Shown here in pieces: positions 8,474 to 17,066 of a stretch of DNA of 64,000 bases. This DNA comes from Candidatus Gemmiger avistercoris (GTDB lineage: Bacteria > Bacillota > Clostridia > Oscillospirales > Ruminococcaceae): NCBI GenBank assembly GCA_019116705.1, contig DXBF01000054.1, forward strand, positions 1-64,000. The letters are read 5' to 3'. Position 1 is the first letter of the stretch, and each line of letters starts with the position of its first letter. The notes under the pieces were generated by a model. The model had not been told where the DNA came from. It saw only the letters and a list, made by a program, of their open reading frames with translations, and did no database searches. Position numbers and translations under genes: made by a program.

Positions 8474-8502
8474 TTGTTTACCGGCGGCTTTCTGTGTATA
8501 AT
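8474..8502 (+). promoter_or_regulatory. Promoter of HAD hydrolase gene
   Basis: TTGTTT, 17 bases, TATAAT, about 40 bases ahead of the ATG at 8542. Confidence 0.7.
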
Positions 8503-8541
8503 AGAAACAGCGAATCCATTGACCGGGAGGAAACGACTCTT

Positions 8542-9153
8542 ATGTATAAAAACATCCTGTTCGACTTCGGGGGCGTTGTTGTGGATTTCAACCCCCGCAA
8601 TTTTCTGATGGACCGTTTTATGAACAAGCACGCCGAAGAAGTCGTGTATGACCTCACTTTCGGCAGTCAGGAATGGCTGGATCTGGACCGCGGCGTCATC
8701 ACCCGCGAGGAAGCCAACCGCCTGATGATGGAGAATGCCGCTCACGTCAACCGTGAATTTGAAGTGCGCACCGTTATTGAAGAATGGGCTTCCATGCTGC
8801 GCACAAAAAAAACGACGGTCCGCACCATGAAAGAACTGAAAGCGGGCGGCTACCATTTGTTTTACCTGACGAACATCCCCACGGATATTATGGACGAGCT
8901 CCGGCAGCGCGACTGGTTTGCGCTTTTTGACGGAGGGGTAGCCTCCTGTGACGTACATTTATGCAAGCCGGAGCCGGAGATCTATACGACGCTGATGCGG
9001 CGGTACGGCCTGGCCTATGACGAGTCCATTTTTGTGGACGACAGCAAGACCAATGCCCAGGCCGCTTACAACCTGGGCATCACCGGGATCTTATACAAAA
9101 ATCCGAAATCTTTCCAGCGCGCGCTGCGGGCCTGCGGCATTGCCCTGGAATGA
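8542..9153 (+). CDS. HAD-superfamily hydrolase (YihX-like)
   Basis: The 203-residue protein is a subclass-I HAD phosphatase. The nucleophile D8 lies in FDFGGVVVDF, where the usual second Asp is replaced by Gly, a variant seen in YihX-like and epoxide-hydrolase-N-type HADs. The motif II region is FYLTNIP, the motif III Lys lies in CKPEPEIY and the motif IV acids in FVDDSK. The likely substrate is a sugar phosphate, but the sequence does not fix it. It sits alone on the plus strand between ymxH and sigG with its own promoter and terminator. Confidence 0.85.
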   Translation: MYKNILFDFGGVVVDFNPRNFLMDRFMNKHAEEVVYDLTFGSQEWLDLDRGVITREEANRLMMENAAHVNREFEVRTVIEEWASMLRTKKTTVRTMKELKAGGYHLFYLTNIPTDIMDELRQRDWFALFDGGVASCDVHLCKPEPEIYTTLMRRYGLAYDESIFVDDSKTNAQAAYNLGITGILYKNPKSFQRALRACGIALE

Positions 9154-9162
9154 ACCTGCCCC

Positions 9163-9193
9163 ACCCCGCCGGCAAAGAAGCCGGCGGGGTTTT
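9163..9193 (+). terminator. Terminator of the HAD gene
   Basis: An 11-bp GC-rich stem (ACCCCGCCGGC/GCCGGCGGGGT) is followed by TTT. The last T overlaps the stop codon of sigG on the other strand. Confidence 0.8.
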
Positions 9194-9971
9194 AGTTGGC
9201 GGCGATCTGTTCTTTGATCTGGCGCAGCGCGCCTTTTTCCAGCCGGCTGACCTGTGCCTGACTGATGCCGATCTCCCGTGCGACCTGCATCTGTGTTTTT
9301 CCGTTCAGGTAGCGCAGGGCGATGATGCGCCGTTCCCGCGGTGAAAGCGCCTTGACGGTATCACGGAACATGATGTCGCTGATCCAGCTTTCTTCCCCTG
9401 TCGCGTCGTGCAGCTGGTCCATAAGTGCCAGGCTGTCCTCCCCGTCCGAATAGATCGGTTCATACAGGCTGGCCGGCTCTACTACCGATTCCAGCGCCAT
9501 GGCCACATTTTCCGGCGATGCCCCCACCTGTGCGGCAATCTCGGAGACCCGTGGCTCGCGCCCTTCCCTTTTTTGCAATTCCTCTCGCGCCCGCATGGCA
9601 TGGTAAGCGAGATCCCGGATGGAACGGCTGACCCGCACCGTGTTGTTATCCCGCAGGAAACGGCGGATCTCCCCTACGATCATGGGGACCCCATAAGTGG
9701 AAAAGCGCACGTTCAGGGCGGGGTCAAAGTTGTCGATCGCTTTGATAAGACCGATGCACCCCACCTGAAACAGATCGTCCGGATTTTCTCCCCTGTTGGA
9801 AAATTTCTGTACGACACTGAGTACCAGACGCAGGTTGCCCCGGATCATTTCCTGCCGCGCCTGCGCGTCCCCGGTCCGGGCGGCGCGGATCAGGGCGCTT
9901 TTTTCCGCCTCGCTCAAGACCGGGAGTTGTGAGGTGTCCACACCGCACAATTCCACCTTCCCTGGATACAT
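9192..9971 (-). CDS. sigG: RNA polymerase sporulation sigma factor SigG
   Basis: Sigma-G directs late forespore transcription. The 259-residue protein has the sigma-70 region 2 core (NLRLVLSVVQKFSNRGENPDDLFQ, split here as NLRLVLSVVQKF and GENPDDLFQVGCIGL), region 3, and the region 4 helix-turn-helix TQMQVAREIGISQAQVSRLE. The N-terminal CGVDTSQLPVLSE segment is typical of SigG and involved in anti-sigma (SpoIIAB) contact. The ATG follows AAGGAGGATGG. SpoIIGA and sigE lie upstream on the same strand, as in B. subtilis, but a plus-strand gene intervenes. Confidence 0.95.
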   Translation of the reverse strand: MYPGKVELCGVDTSQLPVLSEAEKSALIRAARTGDAQARQEMIRGNLRLVLSVVQKFSNRGENPDDLFQVGCIGLIKAIDNFDPALNVRFSTYGVPMIVGEIRRFLRDNNTVRVSRSIRDLAYHAMRAREELQKREGREPRVSEIAAQVGASPENVAMALESVVEPASLYEPIYSDGEDSLALMDQLHDATGEESWISDIMFRDTVKALSPRERRIIALRYLNGKTQMQVAREIGISQAQVSRLEKGALRQIKEQIAAN

Positions 9972-10102
9972 TTTACCATCCTCCTTTTTCTTTCAGGAGT
10001 ATGGGCGGAGAGCACTTTCGGCAAACAGCGCATCAGCTGGTAAAATCTTCTGCACACAGCGGCTGCGGCGCAGCATAGCATGAACCAAAGGAGGTCCTTG
10101 CT

Positions 10103-10621
10103 ATGGTCGAGTCCATCTGGTTCGTAATTGTACTGATTCTGCTCGCCGCTGTTTCCGTCGCGTTGGTCCTGGTACTGGTTCTGCAGGCGGACCGCCGGTC
10201 TTCCGAGCGGGAAAGCCGCACGCAGTACCTGGCGCCCAATTATTCCCGGGAGGCAGGGTTCCGGCTCACTTCTTACCCGAATAACGATCTTGTGATCCTG
10301 CAGCGCTACTGGCTGATCGAAGGCAGTATTGCGGCGTTGGATTATACCATCGTTCCGGGCCGTTTTACGACCCTTTTTGTGTCTAAAAAAGGCCGGATGC
10401 ATTACCCGTCTTCCTATTCGGCAGGCGCATTCGACAGCGTGGAAGAATATAAGATCGACGGTTTGACGATCACGCAAAGCCAGAAGCCCGGGCGGCGCAC
10501 CGCAGTGTACTGGGTGCGGGATGACTTTGAATTTCTGCTTTACTCGGAGGAGCCTGAGATGAACATGATGAACGGTTTGGCTTACTACTTTGTCAACAGT
10601 ACGCGCGCCGAGAAAAGTTAA
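10103..10621 (+). CDS. Membrane-anchored protein of unknown function (possibly DUF4367-like)
   Basis: The 172-residue protein has one N-terminal membrane segment (about residues 5-28) and an extracytoplasmic domain of about 140 residues. The C-terminal part ([10 protein letters not shown], then [15 protein letters not shown]) resembles the end of DUF4367-type domains; I hold that loosely. The ATG follows AAAGGAGG. It sits between sigE and sigG on the opposite strand, and its TAA shares the palindrome TTAA with the sigE stop. The position suggests a link to sporulation, but this is only context. Confidence 0.6.
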   Translation: MVESIWFVIVLILLAAVSVALVLVLVLQADRRSSERESRTQYLAPNYSREAGFRLTSYPNNDLVILQRYWLIEGSIAALDYTIVPGRFTTLFVSKKGRMHYPSSYSAGAFDSVEEYKIDGLTITQSQKPGRRTAVYWVRDDFEFLLYSEEPEMNMMNGLAYYFVNSTRAEKS

Positions 10622-11331
10622 CCGGCGGTTTCCAGCTCCTGCCGCAAGCGCCTGATGATCCGCTTTTCCAGCCGGGATATATAGCTTTGCGAGATCCCCA
10701 GCGCATCCGCCACTTCCTTTTGCGTATGTTCGGTTTCCCGGTTCAGGCCGAAGCGCAGTTCCATGATGCGCCGTTCCCGCGGCGCCAGTTTTGCTACGGC
10801 GCAGCGCAGTGCAGCGCGTTCCGCATGGCGTTCCAGTTCTTCCCCCACCTGCGGCTGGTCGCTGGTCAGCACATCCATCAGCAGCAGTTCGTTGCCGTCG
10901 TTGTCTGTGTTGAGCGGTTCGTCGATACTGGCGTCCTGGCGGCGGTTGGAGCTTTTGCGCAGGTACATCAGGATCTCGTTCTCGATGCAGCGGCTGGCAT
11001 AGGTGGCCAGTTTGATCTTCTTGCTGGGTTCAAAAGTGTTGACCGCTTTGATCAGGCCGATGGTTCCGATGGAGATCATGTCTTCGATCCCGGCCGAAGG
11101 CGTTTCAAATTTTTTGGCGATGTACACGACCAGCCGCAGATTATGTGTGATCAGGAGGTCCCGCGCCCCGGCCCGGCCCGCCGCGAGGTCGGCCAGCGCA
11201 CGCTGTTCTGCCTGCGCGTCCAGCGGCGCTGGCAGGGTGTCCGACCCGTTGATGTAGTGGAATTCCTGCGGAGCCAGCAGCCGCAGCCACAGGGCCTGGA
11301 GACAACGGTTCATCTGCTTCAGTGTTTGCAT
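10618..11331 (-). CDS. sigE: RNA polymerase sporulation sigma factor SigE precursor
   Basis: Sigma-E is the early mother-cell sigma factor, made as a membrane-associated precursor. The 237-residue protein has an amphipathic pro-region of about 26 residues ([19 protein letters not shown]) followed by [10 protein letters not shown]. The latter aligns with the YYIGGSEALP cleavage region of B. subtilis pro-sigma-E. Region 2 ([26 protein letters not shown]) and the region 4 helix-turn-helix ([20 protein letters not shown]) are intact. It lies 18 bases after spoIIGA, the membrane protease that processes it. Confidence 0.96.
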   Translation of the reverse strand: MQTLKQMNRCLQALWLRLLAPQEFHYINGSDTLPAPLDAQAEQRALADLAAGRAGARDLLITHNLRLVVYIAKKFETPSAGIEDMISIGTIGLIKAVNTFEPSKKIKLATYASRCIENEILMYLRKSSNRRQDASIDEPLNTDNDGNELLLMDVLTSDQPQVGEELERHAERAALRCAVAKLAPRERRIMELRFGLNRETEHTQKEVADALGISQSYISRLEKRIIRRLRQELETAG

Positions 11332-11349
11332 GGTTCGCTCCCTTCTGTC

Positions 11350-12210
11350 TTACAGGAAATCCTGCCCGTATAACGCTTCATATCGTTCACTGCCAAAAGA
11401 CTGCGGCGCAAAAGCCACTGCGGTACGCCCCAGGCCCAGAACTCCCTGTGCGGTGATCAGGCCGATGTTTCCCACAGCAAATCCCGGCAGCAACCCGCTC
11501 TGGGCGGCGGTCTTACAGGGGATCAGCCGCAGTTTCATCCCCTCGGGCGGCTGTTCGGGGGCCCGGCCGTCAAACCAGGCCTTGAGATAGTCGCTCACCG
11601 GCTGGGGGATTCGCGCCGCCGCATCCGGGAAACTGACCACCAACACCGGCAGGCAGGTGATGGGGTCGGTCAGATGGCAGCCGGTGTCCAGTGCGGCCCG
11701 GAGATGGACCGGTACGCCCGCCAGTTCCACTTCCAGTCCCACGGACTGGCGGAGCGCTTTGCCGCCCGCCAGCAGCCGCATTCCCAGTTCTGCCGCCAGA
11801 CAGCCCGCGCCGGAAAGCACCACCATCAGCAGCGGGGAGACCCGCAGATAGACCGTCAGATTCCCGGTCTGCAGGGCCCGCGTCCCGGTGTTGAGGATCA
11901 CCAGCATCACGAGTCCGGCCAGCGCAATATTGAACGCGGCGTACCAGCATACGGCCGTTGCAAAGCGCCGCTTGTTCCGGCAGCCGAACGCCGCTGCCAC
12001 GATCAGCAGAGCGGTACCGGCTTTGTAGGCCAGCTGGATCAGAAACGGCTGCTCCGGCGCAAACAGGATCAGCGAAGAAAGCGCCGCCATCGCGCTGCCC
12101 AGCAGCATGCGTCCGCCACCGGCGCGCTGCCCGCTGAGCAGACCTGCTGCCAGCAGCAAAAAATAGGCGGTCAGGAAATTGACGAGCAGAAGCACGTCCA
12201 GATAGATCAC
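11350..12210 (-). CDS. spoIIGA: Sporulation sigma-E processing protease SpoIIGA
   Basis: SpoIIGA is a membrane aspartic protease that cleaves pro-sigma-E after activation by SpoIIR. The 286-residue protein has about five membrane segments in its first 145 residues and a cytoplasmic domain with the catalytic DTGCHLTDP (D175). The motif KLRLIPCKTAAQSGLLPG of the family follows. The start is GTG with GGGAG about 11 bases upstream; the protein then opens directly into the first membrane segment (IYLDVLLLVNFL). sigE follows immediately. Confidence 0.95.
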   Translation of the reverse strand: MIYLDVLLLVNFLTAYFLLLAAGLLSGQRAGGGRMLLGSAMAALSSLILFAPEQPFLIQLAYKAGTALLIVAAAFGCRNKRRFATAVCWYAAFNIALAGLVMLVILNTGTRALQTGNLTVYLRVSPLLMVVLSGAGCLAAELGMRLLAGGKALRQSVGLEVELAGVPVHLRAALDTGCHLTDPITCLPVLVVSFPDAAARIPQPVSDYLKAWFDGRAPEQPPEGMKLRLIPCKTAAQSGLLPGFAVGNIGLITAQGVLGLGRTAVAFAPQSFGSERYEALYGQDFL

Positions 12211-12301
12211 GGTCTTGATGCTCCCACTCCCCTTCCGCCGCAGCCGTTTCTACCAGTCTATGTGCGCAGGGCAGAGAAAATGCGCAAACGGTGAAAGGCG
12301 C

Positions 12302-12340
12302 AAAAAAGCGACCCGCCCTTTTTAGAGCGGATCGCTTTTT
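12302..12340 (-). terminator. Terminator of mutS2
   Basis: A stem of about 9 bp (GCGATCCGC/GCGGGTCGC on the minus strand) is followed by TTTTTT. It separates mutS2 from spoIIGA. Weak activity on the other strand is possible. Confidence 0.8.
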
Positions 12341-12354
12341 CCAATATTCGCGAT

Positions 12355-14727
12355 TTATTTCAGTTCCACGACGGTCACGCCGCTCTCGCCTTCCCCATAG
12401 CGCCCCAGACGGAAGCTTTTGACCGCCTTGTGGGTGCGCAGATGCTTCTGGATCGCGCTGCGCAGCGCGCCGGTCCCGTTGCCGTGGATGATGTACAGCG
12501 TCTGCTGCCCGCGCAGCATGCTGCTGTCCAGGAACTTGTCCACCTCGCCCAGCGCCTCCTCGACCGTATAACCCAACAGGTTCAGTTCCATGCTGGTCTT
12601 GCGCCCTTTGTCCAGCTGCACGCGGGTGTTGGCGCGCCGCGGTTCCTGCCGGGGGCGTTTCTCCATCTTGTCGGGGGCGCGCAGGTCCGCAAGCGGGACC
12701 TTCGTTTTCATGATGCCGGCCCGTACCTCCACCATGCCGTCCCGGTCCGGGCGTGCCATCACGGTGGCAGGCTGGTTCAGTTCTGCGATCACCACTTCCT
12801 GCCCGACCTGTACTTCTTTCAAGGGCACATATTCACGCACAGCCGGTTTGGAATCGGTACGTCTGAGCAGCGTTTCGGTGTCCTTGCGGGCGATCTCCCG
12901 GGCGCGGACCGCGCGCTGGGCAGCACTGGCCTTTTCGTCTTTCTGAATACGGCGCAGTTCGTCGGTAAGGGCATAGGCCTCGTTCTGCACCTGCTGCATC
13001 AGGTCGTGGGCCTGACGGCGGGCGTTCTCCAACTCCTGCCTGCCCTGCTCGACCAGCGCGTCCCGTTCCTTCTCCGCCTTTTCCAGCGCATGCTCCGCCT
13101 CATACCGGGCCTTTTCGGCCTCCTCCCGTGCGCCTTTCAGCTGCAGTTTCAGGTCGTCCAGCTGGGCCAGCACGCTGTCCAGCCGCTTGTCATCGCTGGA
13201 CATATGATCCCGCGCCGCATCGATGAGGGCCTGCGGGATGCCCAATTTGGCGCTGATCAGGAAGGCGTTGGATTTTCCCGGGACGCCCACACTGAGTTTG
13301 TAAGTGGGCATCAGGGTCTCCACGTTGAACTCGCAGCTGGCGTTGACCACGCCGGGCGTCTCCAGTGCGTAAACTTTTAGTTCTGCATAGTGGGTGGTCG
13401 CCATGACCAGGCTTCCCTGCCGCCGCAGCTGCTCCAGGATGCTGACCGCCAGCGCCGCGCCCTCCGCAGGGTCGGTGCCTGCGCCCAGCTCGTCGATCAG
13501 CGCCAGCGTCCCGCTGCCGGCGCGCTGCAAGATGCCGCTGATCCGGCTCATATGGCTGGAAAAGGTGGAAAGGCTCTGCTCAATGCTCTGTTCATCGCCG
13601 ATGTCCACCAGATATTCCCGGAAATGGCAGACGACGCTGCTCTCGTGGGCGGGGATCAGAAACCCGTACTGGGCCATGGCGTTGAGCAGGCCCGCAGTCT
13701 TGATAGAGACCGTCTTGCCGCCGGTATTCGGGCCGGTGATGACCAGCGTATCGTATTCTTCACCGAGGGATATATCCACCGGCACCACCCGGTCTTTCGG
13801 GATCAGCGGGTGGCGCGCCCGGTTCAGCCGGAAGCGCACCGTGTCGCTGACGGCGGGCATAAAAGCATTCTGCTCTACCGCCAGCCTTGCTTTCGCCAGC
13901 AGAAGATCGATCTGCAGCATGGCTTCGTAACTGTAGGAGAACTGGGGTTCCAGTGAACCGACCTGGGCCGAGAAGGCCGACAGGATCCGGGTGATCTCCT
14001 CCTGTTCCTGGGCGCGAAGCTGCATGATGCGGGCGTTGGCTTCCACCACCGCTGTGGGTTCCACAAAGATCGTGGCGCCGGTGGAAGATACGTCGTGGAT
14101 GACGCCCCCCACTTCGCCGCGGTATTCGGCGCGCACCGGCACCACATAGCGCCCGTTGCGCAGCGACACGACGGCGTCCTGCAGGAATTTGCTGGTGGTG
14201 GAATTTTTGATGATGTTATCCAGCTTGGTGCGGATGGAATCCTCCGTCTGCCGGATCTTGCGGCGCAGGTCCTGCAGCGTTATGCTGGCGGTATCCGCCA
14301 TTTCTTCCGGGGAAAGGATGCTGTCGGTGATCTGCCGTTCCAGCACCGGCTGGGGCGCCAGCGCATAGAACAGATCGTCGGTCGGCAGCATTTCATGTTC
14401 GCTCAGGCCGTACCACTGGGACAGGCCGGAAAAATTGCGCAGCGTGGCGGCGACTTCCAGCAACTCCCCCATCGAAAGGATGCCGCCTTTCTGCGCATGG
14501 GCGGCGATGCGGCGCACTTCCCGCACGCTGCCGAAACGCGGGCTGCCGTTTTTGATCAGCAGCGAATTGATGGCGTCGGTCTGCGACAGCGCGTACCGTT
14601 CTTCCTCCGTAGACGGGCAGGGTTCCAGGGCCTGCATGCGGACCTTTGTTTCCTGGCAGGTACAGAGCTGTACCGCCCGCGCAATGATCTTATCCAGTTC
14701 CAGTGTGGTTTTGTAGGCTGTATCCAT
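12355..14727 (-). CDS. mutS2: Endonuclease MutS2 / RqcU
   Basis: The 790-residue protein has the MutS core and ATPase domain with Walker A GPNTGGKTVSIKT (from about residue 332), the Walker B region LIDELGAGTDP, a long coiled coil (about 500-630) and a C-terminal Smr nuclease domain with the loop IIHGNGTGALR. MutS2 suppresses homologous recombination, and the Firmicutes homologue also senses collided ribosomes and splits them. It lies 18 bases after recO on the same strand and ends at a terminator. Confidence 0.96.
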   Translation of the reverse strand: MDTAYKTTLELDKIIARAVQLCTCQETKVRMQALEPCPSTEEERYALSQTDAINSLLIKNGSPRFGSVREVRRIAAHAQKGGILSMGELLEVAATLRNFSGLSQWYGLSEHEMLPTDDLFYALAPQPVLERQITDSILSPEEMADTASITLQDLRRKIRQTEDSIRTKLDNIIKNSTTSKFLQDAVVSLRNGRYVVPVRAEYRGEVGGVIHDVSSTGATIFVEPTAVVEANARIMQLRAQEQEEITRILSAFSAQVGSLEPQFSYSYEAMLQIDLLLAKARLAVEQNAFMPAVSDTVRFRLNRARHPLIPKDRVVPVDISLGEEYDTLVITGPNTGGKTVSIKTAGLLNAMAQYGFLIPAHESSVVCHFREYLVDIGDEQSIEQSLSTFSSHMSRISGILQRAGSGTLALIDELGAGTDPAEGAALAVSILEQLRRQGSLVMATTHYAELKVYALETPGVVNASCEFNVETLMPTYKLSVGVPGKSNAFLISAKLGIPQALIDAARDHMSSDDKRLDSVLAQLDDLKLQLKGAREEAEKARYEAEHALEKAEKERDALVEQGRQELENARRQAHDLMQQVQNEAYALTDELRRIQKDEKASAAQRAVRAREIARKDTETLLRRTDSKPAVREYVPLKEVQVGQEVVIAELNQPATVMARPDRDGMVEVRAGIMKTKVPLADLRAPDKMEKRPRQEPRRANTRVQLDKGRKTSMELNLLGYTVEEALGEVDKFLDSSMLRGQQTLYIIHGNGTGALRSAIQKHLRTHKAVKSFRLGRYGEGESGVTVVELK

Positions 14728-14745
14728 ACAGGGTATCGTTTCTCC

Positions 14746-15495
14746 TCATTCCAGTACAGTTTTTAAAAAATCCAGGCTTTTCAGCCCATGCTCCAAGTGC
14801 GCCAGTGTATACTGCTCGCTGACGCGGGCCAGGTTCGCCAAGCTGGCCGGAGCCAGTGTGAAGGAAAAGACCTTTTTGTCCTCCACCAGACAGATATGCC
14901 GCAGCGCATGCAGCGCCCCGGCATCAAGATTGGGGATATGCCGCGCCCTGTCGGCGCAGCCCGCGCAGAGCAGCCGCCCCTCCACAGGGTCAAAGTAAAA
15001 ATCGCCGCCCTCATATTTGCCGCACCCGGCGCAGGCCAGCAGGTCCGGCTGGTACCCGGCCATGCTCATGGCCCGCAGTTCGTAGATCGCCTTCAGCTGG
15101 CGCAGCGGCATCCTTTTGGCGCCGATCATATACAGGCAGTTCAACAGAAGCCGCAGCTGCGGCTCCGCTTCCTGCGGCGCCGGGGAGAGCGCCAGGGCGA
15201 CTTCCGCCATATAAGCGGCCAGGCTCATACCCTCCACCGTCTCGGAAACGCCGTAAAACCCTTTCTTGAGCTGGGCGGATTCCACAAAATAGTGGCTCCG
15301 GCCGCTGGTCAGGGTGAATTCCGAGTAGCAGAACAGCCCCGAGGCGCTGAACAGCTTGTTTTTCAACCGCAGGCTCCCGCGCGCCGAAGCCGATACGACC
15401 CCCAGGTCAGGGGTCAGCAGAGTCAGGATCTGATCGGCCTCCCCCACCTTGACCTGTTTCAAGACCAGCCCCGTCGTTGCGATCTGCATCTTCAT
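14746..15495 (-). CDS. recO: DNA repair protein RecO
   Basis: RecO loads RecA at gaps together with RecR and anneals complementary strands. The 249-residue protein has an N-terminal OB fold (TTGLVLKQVKVGEADQILTL) and a zinc-binding motif with CAGC at one side and CAGC again about 22 residues later (LLACAGCGKYEG, then RLLCAGCADRA). The start is the ATG after a GGGAGGATG site. The gene start lies inside the end of the yqzL-like reading frame. Confidence 0.95.
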   Translation of the reverse strand: MKMQIATTGLVLKQVKVGEADQILTLLTPDLGVVSASARGSLRLKNKLFSASGLFCYSEFTLTSGRSHYFVESAQLKKGFYGVSETVEGMSLAAYMAEVALALSPAPQEAEPQLRLLLNCLYMIGAKRMPLRQLKAIYELRAMSMAGYQPDLLACAGCGKYEGGDFYFDPVEGRLLCAGCADRARHIPNLDAGALHALRHICLVEDKKVFSFTLAPASLANLARVSEQYTLAHLEHGLKSLDFLKTVLE

Positions 15496-15592
15496 CCTCC
15501 CGCAGTTCGCACTGATGCGATTTGTAATTCAGATAATCATAGACGCTCCCGGTCTGCATGAACCGTGCCCAATCCCCAGACAGACAAGCCAT
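15407..15592 (-). CDS. YqzL-like small protein
   Basis: The 61-residue reading frame contains DWARFMQTGSVYDYLNYK, which fits the YqzL pattern (aromatic, FxxTGxxxxYLxYK) of tiny proteins encoded between era and recO in Firmicutes. Function is unknown. The ATG has a GGGGGC-type site about 12 bases ahead, which is weak. The frame continues 89 bases into recO, much longer than usual; the C-terminal 29 residues may carry no function. I judge the first half likely real. Confidence 0.55.
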   Translation of the reverse strand: MACLSGDWARFMQTGSVYDYLNYKSHQCELREDEDADRNDGAGLETGQGGGGRSDPDSADP

Positions 15593-15676
15593 CGCGGTCG
15601 CCGCCCCCTTTCCTCTGCCTCCGATGATAGCACAAAGAAAGGGGAAAAGTTGTCCAACCGGGGCGCAGAACATCTG

Positions 15677-16588
15677 TCAGGGCTTCGAGAACCCCAGCGC
15701 GTTGAGCAGCTGCTCGTTATCGCGCCAGTCCTCCCGCACCTTGACCCAGCATTGCAGGTTGACCTGTACGCCCAACAGTTCTTCCACGTCCAGCCGGGCG
15801 GCCGATGCGATCTTTTTCAGCATCTGCCCGCCTTTGCCGATGATCATGCCTTTATGGCTTTTACGCTCGCAGTAAATGTCCACGTCGATGTCGATCAGGT
15901 CCTTGTCCGGGCGCTCCTTGAAGCGTTCCACCACCACGGCGATTCCGTGGGGGATCTCCTCCCGCAGAAAAAGCAGCGCTTTTTCCCGCACCAGTTCGGC
16001 GACCAGTTCCTTTTCCGGCATATCGGTAAAGGCGTCATCCTCAAAATAGTGCGGGCCTTCGTTGCCGTAGGGTTTCAGCAGCGCGAACAGTTCCTCGCAG
16101 CCCGTGCCGTCTCTGGCGGAAACCGCCGTCACCGCATCAAAGCAGCCGAAATCCCGGATCTGCTGCTTGCGCTGTTCCAGCGCCGCAAAGCTGTCCAGCA
16201 GATCCACCTTGTTGATGACGGCGACGGCAGGGCCCGCTTTCTGCAGCGCACCGATCATCGTCAGTTCCGACTCGGTAAAATCCCCCGCAGGTTCAAAGAG
16301 CATCAGCGTCACATCCACGTCCTTCAGGCTGGCCGCCGCCGTCTGCGTCATCCGGCTGTCCAGTTTGTTGCGGGCCTTGTGGATGCCCGGGGTGTCCATC
16401 AGCACGTACTGCACCGGGCCCTTGGTGATCACGCCGGTGATGCGGCTGCGGGTGGTCTGGGGCTTTTTGGTCACGATCGCCACCTTTTCCCCCACCAGAT
16501 GGTTGGTCAGGCTGGATTTGCCCACATTGGGACGGCCCACCAGCGCGACAAAGACACTGCTGGAAGGTTCAGGGATCGTTTTTGCCAT
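15677..16588 (-). CDS. era: GTPase Era
   Basis: Era is an essential GTPase that binds the 3' end of 16S rRNA during 30S maturation. The 303-residue protein has Walker A GRPNVGKSSL, switch motif DTPGIH, the NKVD base-recognition motif and a C-terminal KH domain (GMIIGKGGQMLKKI). The ATG of MAKTIPE is chosen, with AAAGGTGA nine bases upstream; a GTG four codons earlier is possible. It overlaps the end of the diacylglycerol kinase gene by about 20 bases. Confidence 0.96.
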   Translation of the reverse strand: MAKTIPEPSSSVFVALVGRPNVGKSSLTNHLVGEKVAIVTKKPQTTRSRITGVITKGPVQYVLMDTPGIHKARNKLDSRMTQTAAASLKDVDVTLMLFEPAGDFTESELTMIGALQKAGPAVAVINKVDLLDSFAALEQRKQQIRDFGCFDAVTAVSARDGTGCEELFALLKPYGNEGPHYFEDDAFTDMPEKELVAELVREKALLFLREEIPHGIAVVVERFKERPDKDLIDIDVDIYCERKSHKGMIIGKGGQMLKKIASAARLDVEELLGVQVNLQCWVKVREDWRDNEQLLNALGFSKP

Positions 16589-17066
16589 TTGGTGTTTCAC
16601 CTTTCTGTTCGCTTTTGTGGTAACGGAAAATAAAAAGATAGGCGGGCAGCAGCGCCACTGCGCACAGCACGGCCAGCCACGGCCTTTGCAGCAGGTTCTG
16701 CCACAGCACCGGCAGACGCGGCAAAAACAGGCACAGCCCCACCGTCAGGCAGCCCGCCGCCATGACCAGAACCGCCCCCGCCGCCATGTCTTTGGCGGCG
16801 CCCGCGCTCCACCAATGCGTGGTGTCGGGCTTGTCCACCGCGCGCTCCACCGCAGAATTGACCAGTTCCAGCGCCAGTACTGCGGCAATGCACAGCACGA
16901 TCAGGCACCATTCCGCCGCCGCCAGTTCCGCCAGCCAGGAGGCCAGCAGCGCATAGCAGGCCGCGCAGAGATGGAAGCGGAAATTCCGCTCCTCCTGGGC
17001 GGCGGCGCGTATGCCGTTCCAGGCATAGACAAAGCCGTATCCAAAGCGTTTGATCTCAGATCTCAT
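16569..17066 (-). CDS. dgkA: Diacylglycerol/undecaprenol kinase family protein
   Basis: The 165-residue integral membrane kinase phosphorylates undecaprenol in Gram-positive bacteria. The family signatures are ERNFRFH and ELVNSAVERAVDKP, which carry the catalytic Glu residues. There are about three membrane segments, plus a C-terminal one (about 129-150). It is longer than most Gram-positive members (about 120-135), with an extra C-terminal hydrophobic helix. The ATG overlaps the ybeY end by 11 bases, consistent with the ybeY-dgkA-era operon. Confidence 0.92.
   Translation of the reverse strand: MRSEIKRFGYGFVYAWNGIRAAAQEERNFRFHLCAACYALLASWLAELAAAEWCLIVLCIAAVLALELVNSAVERAVDKPDTTHWWSAGAAKDMAAGAVLVMAAGCLTVGLCLFLPRLPVLWQNLLQRPWLAVLCAVALLPAYLFIFRYHKSEQKGETPNGKNDP

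Noticed and set aside
12211-12301. A Spo0A box ahead of spoIIGA
   Set aside because: I looked for a TGTCGAA-type site upstream of the GTG start and saw none good enough to report.
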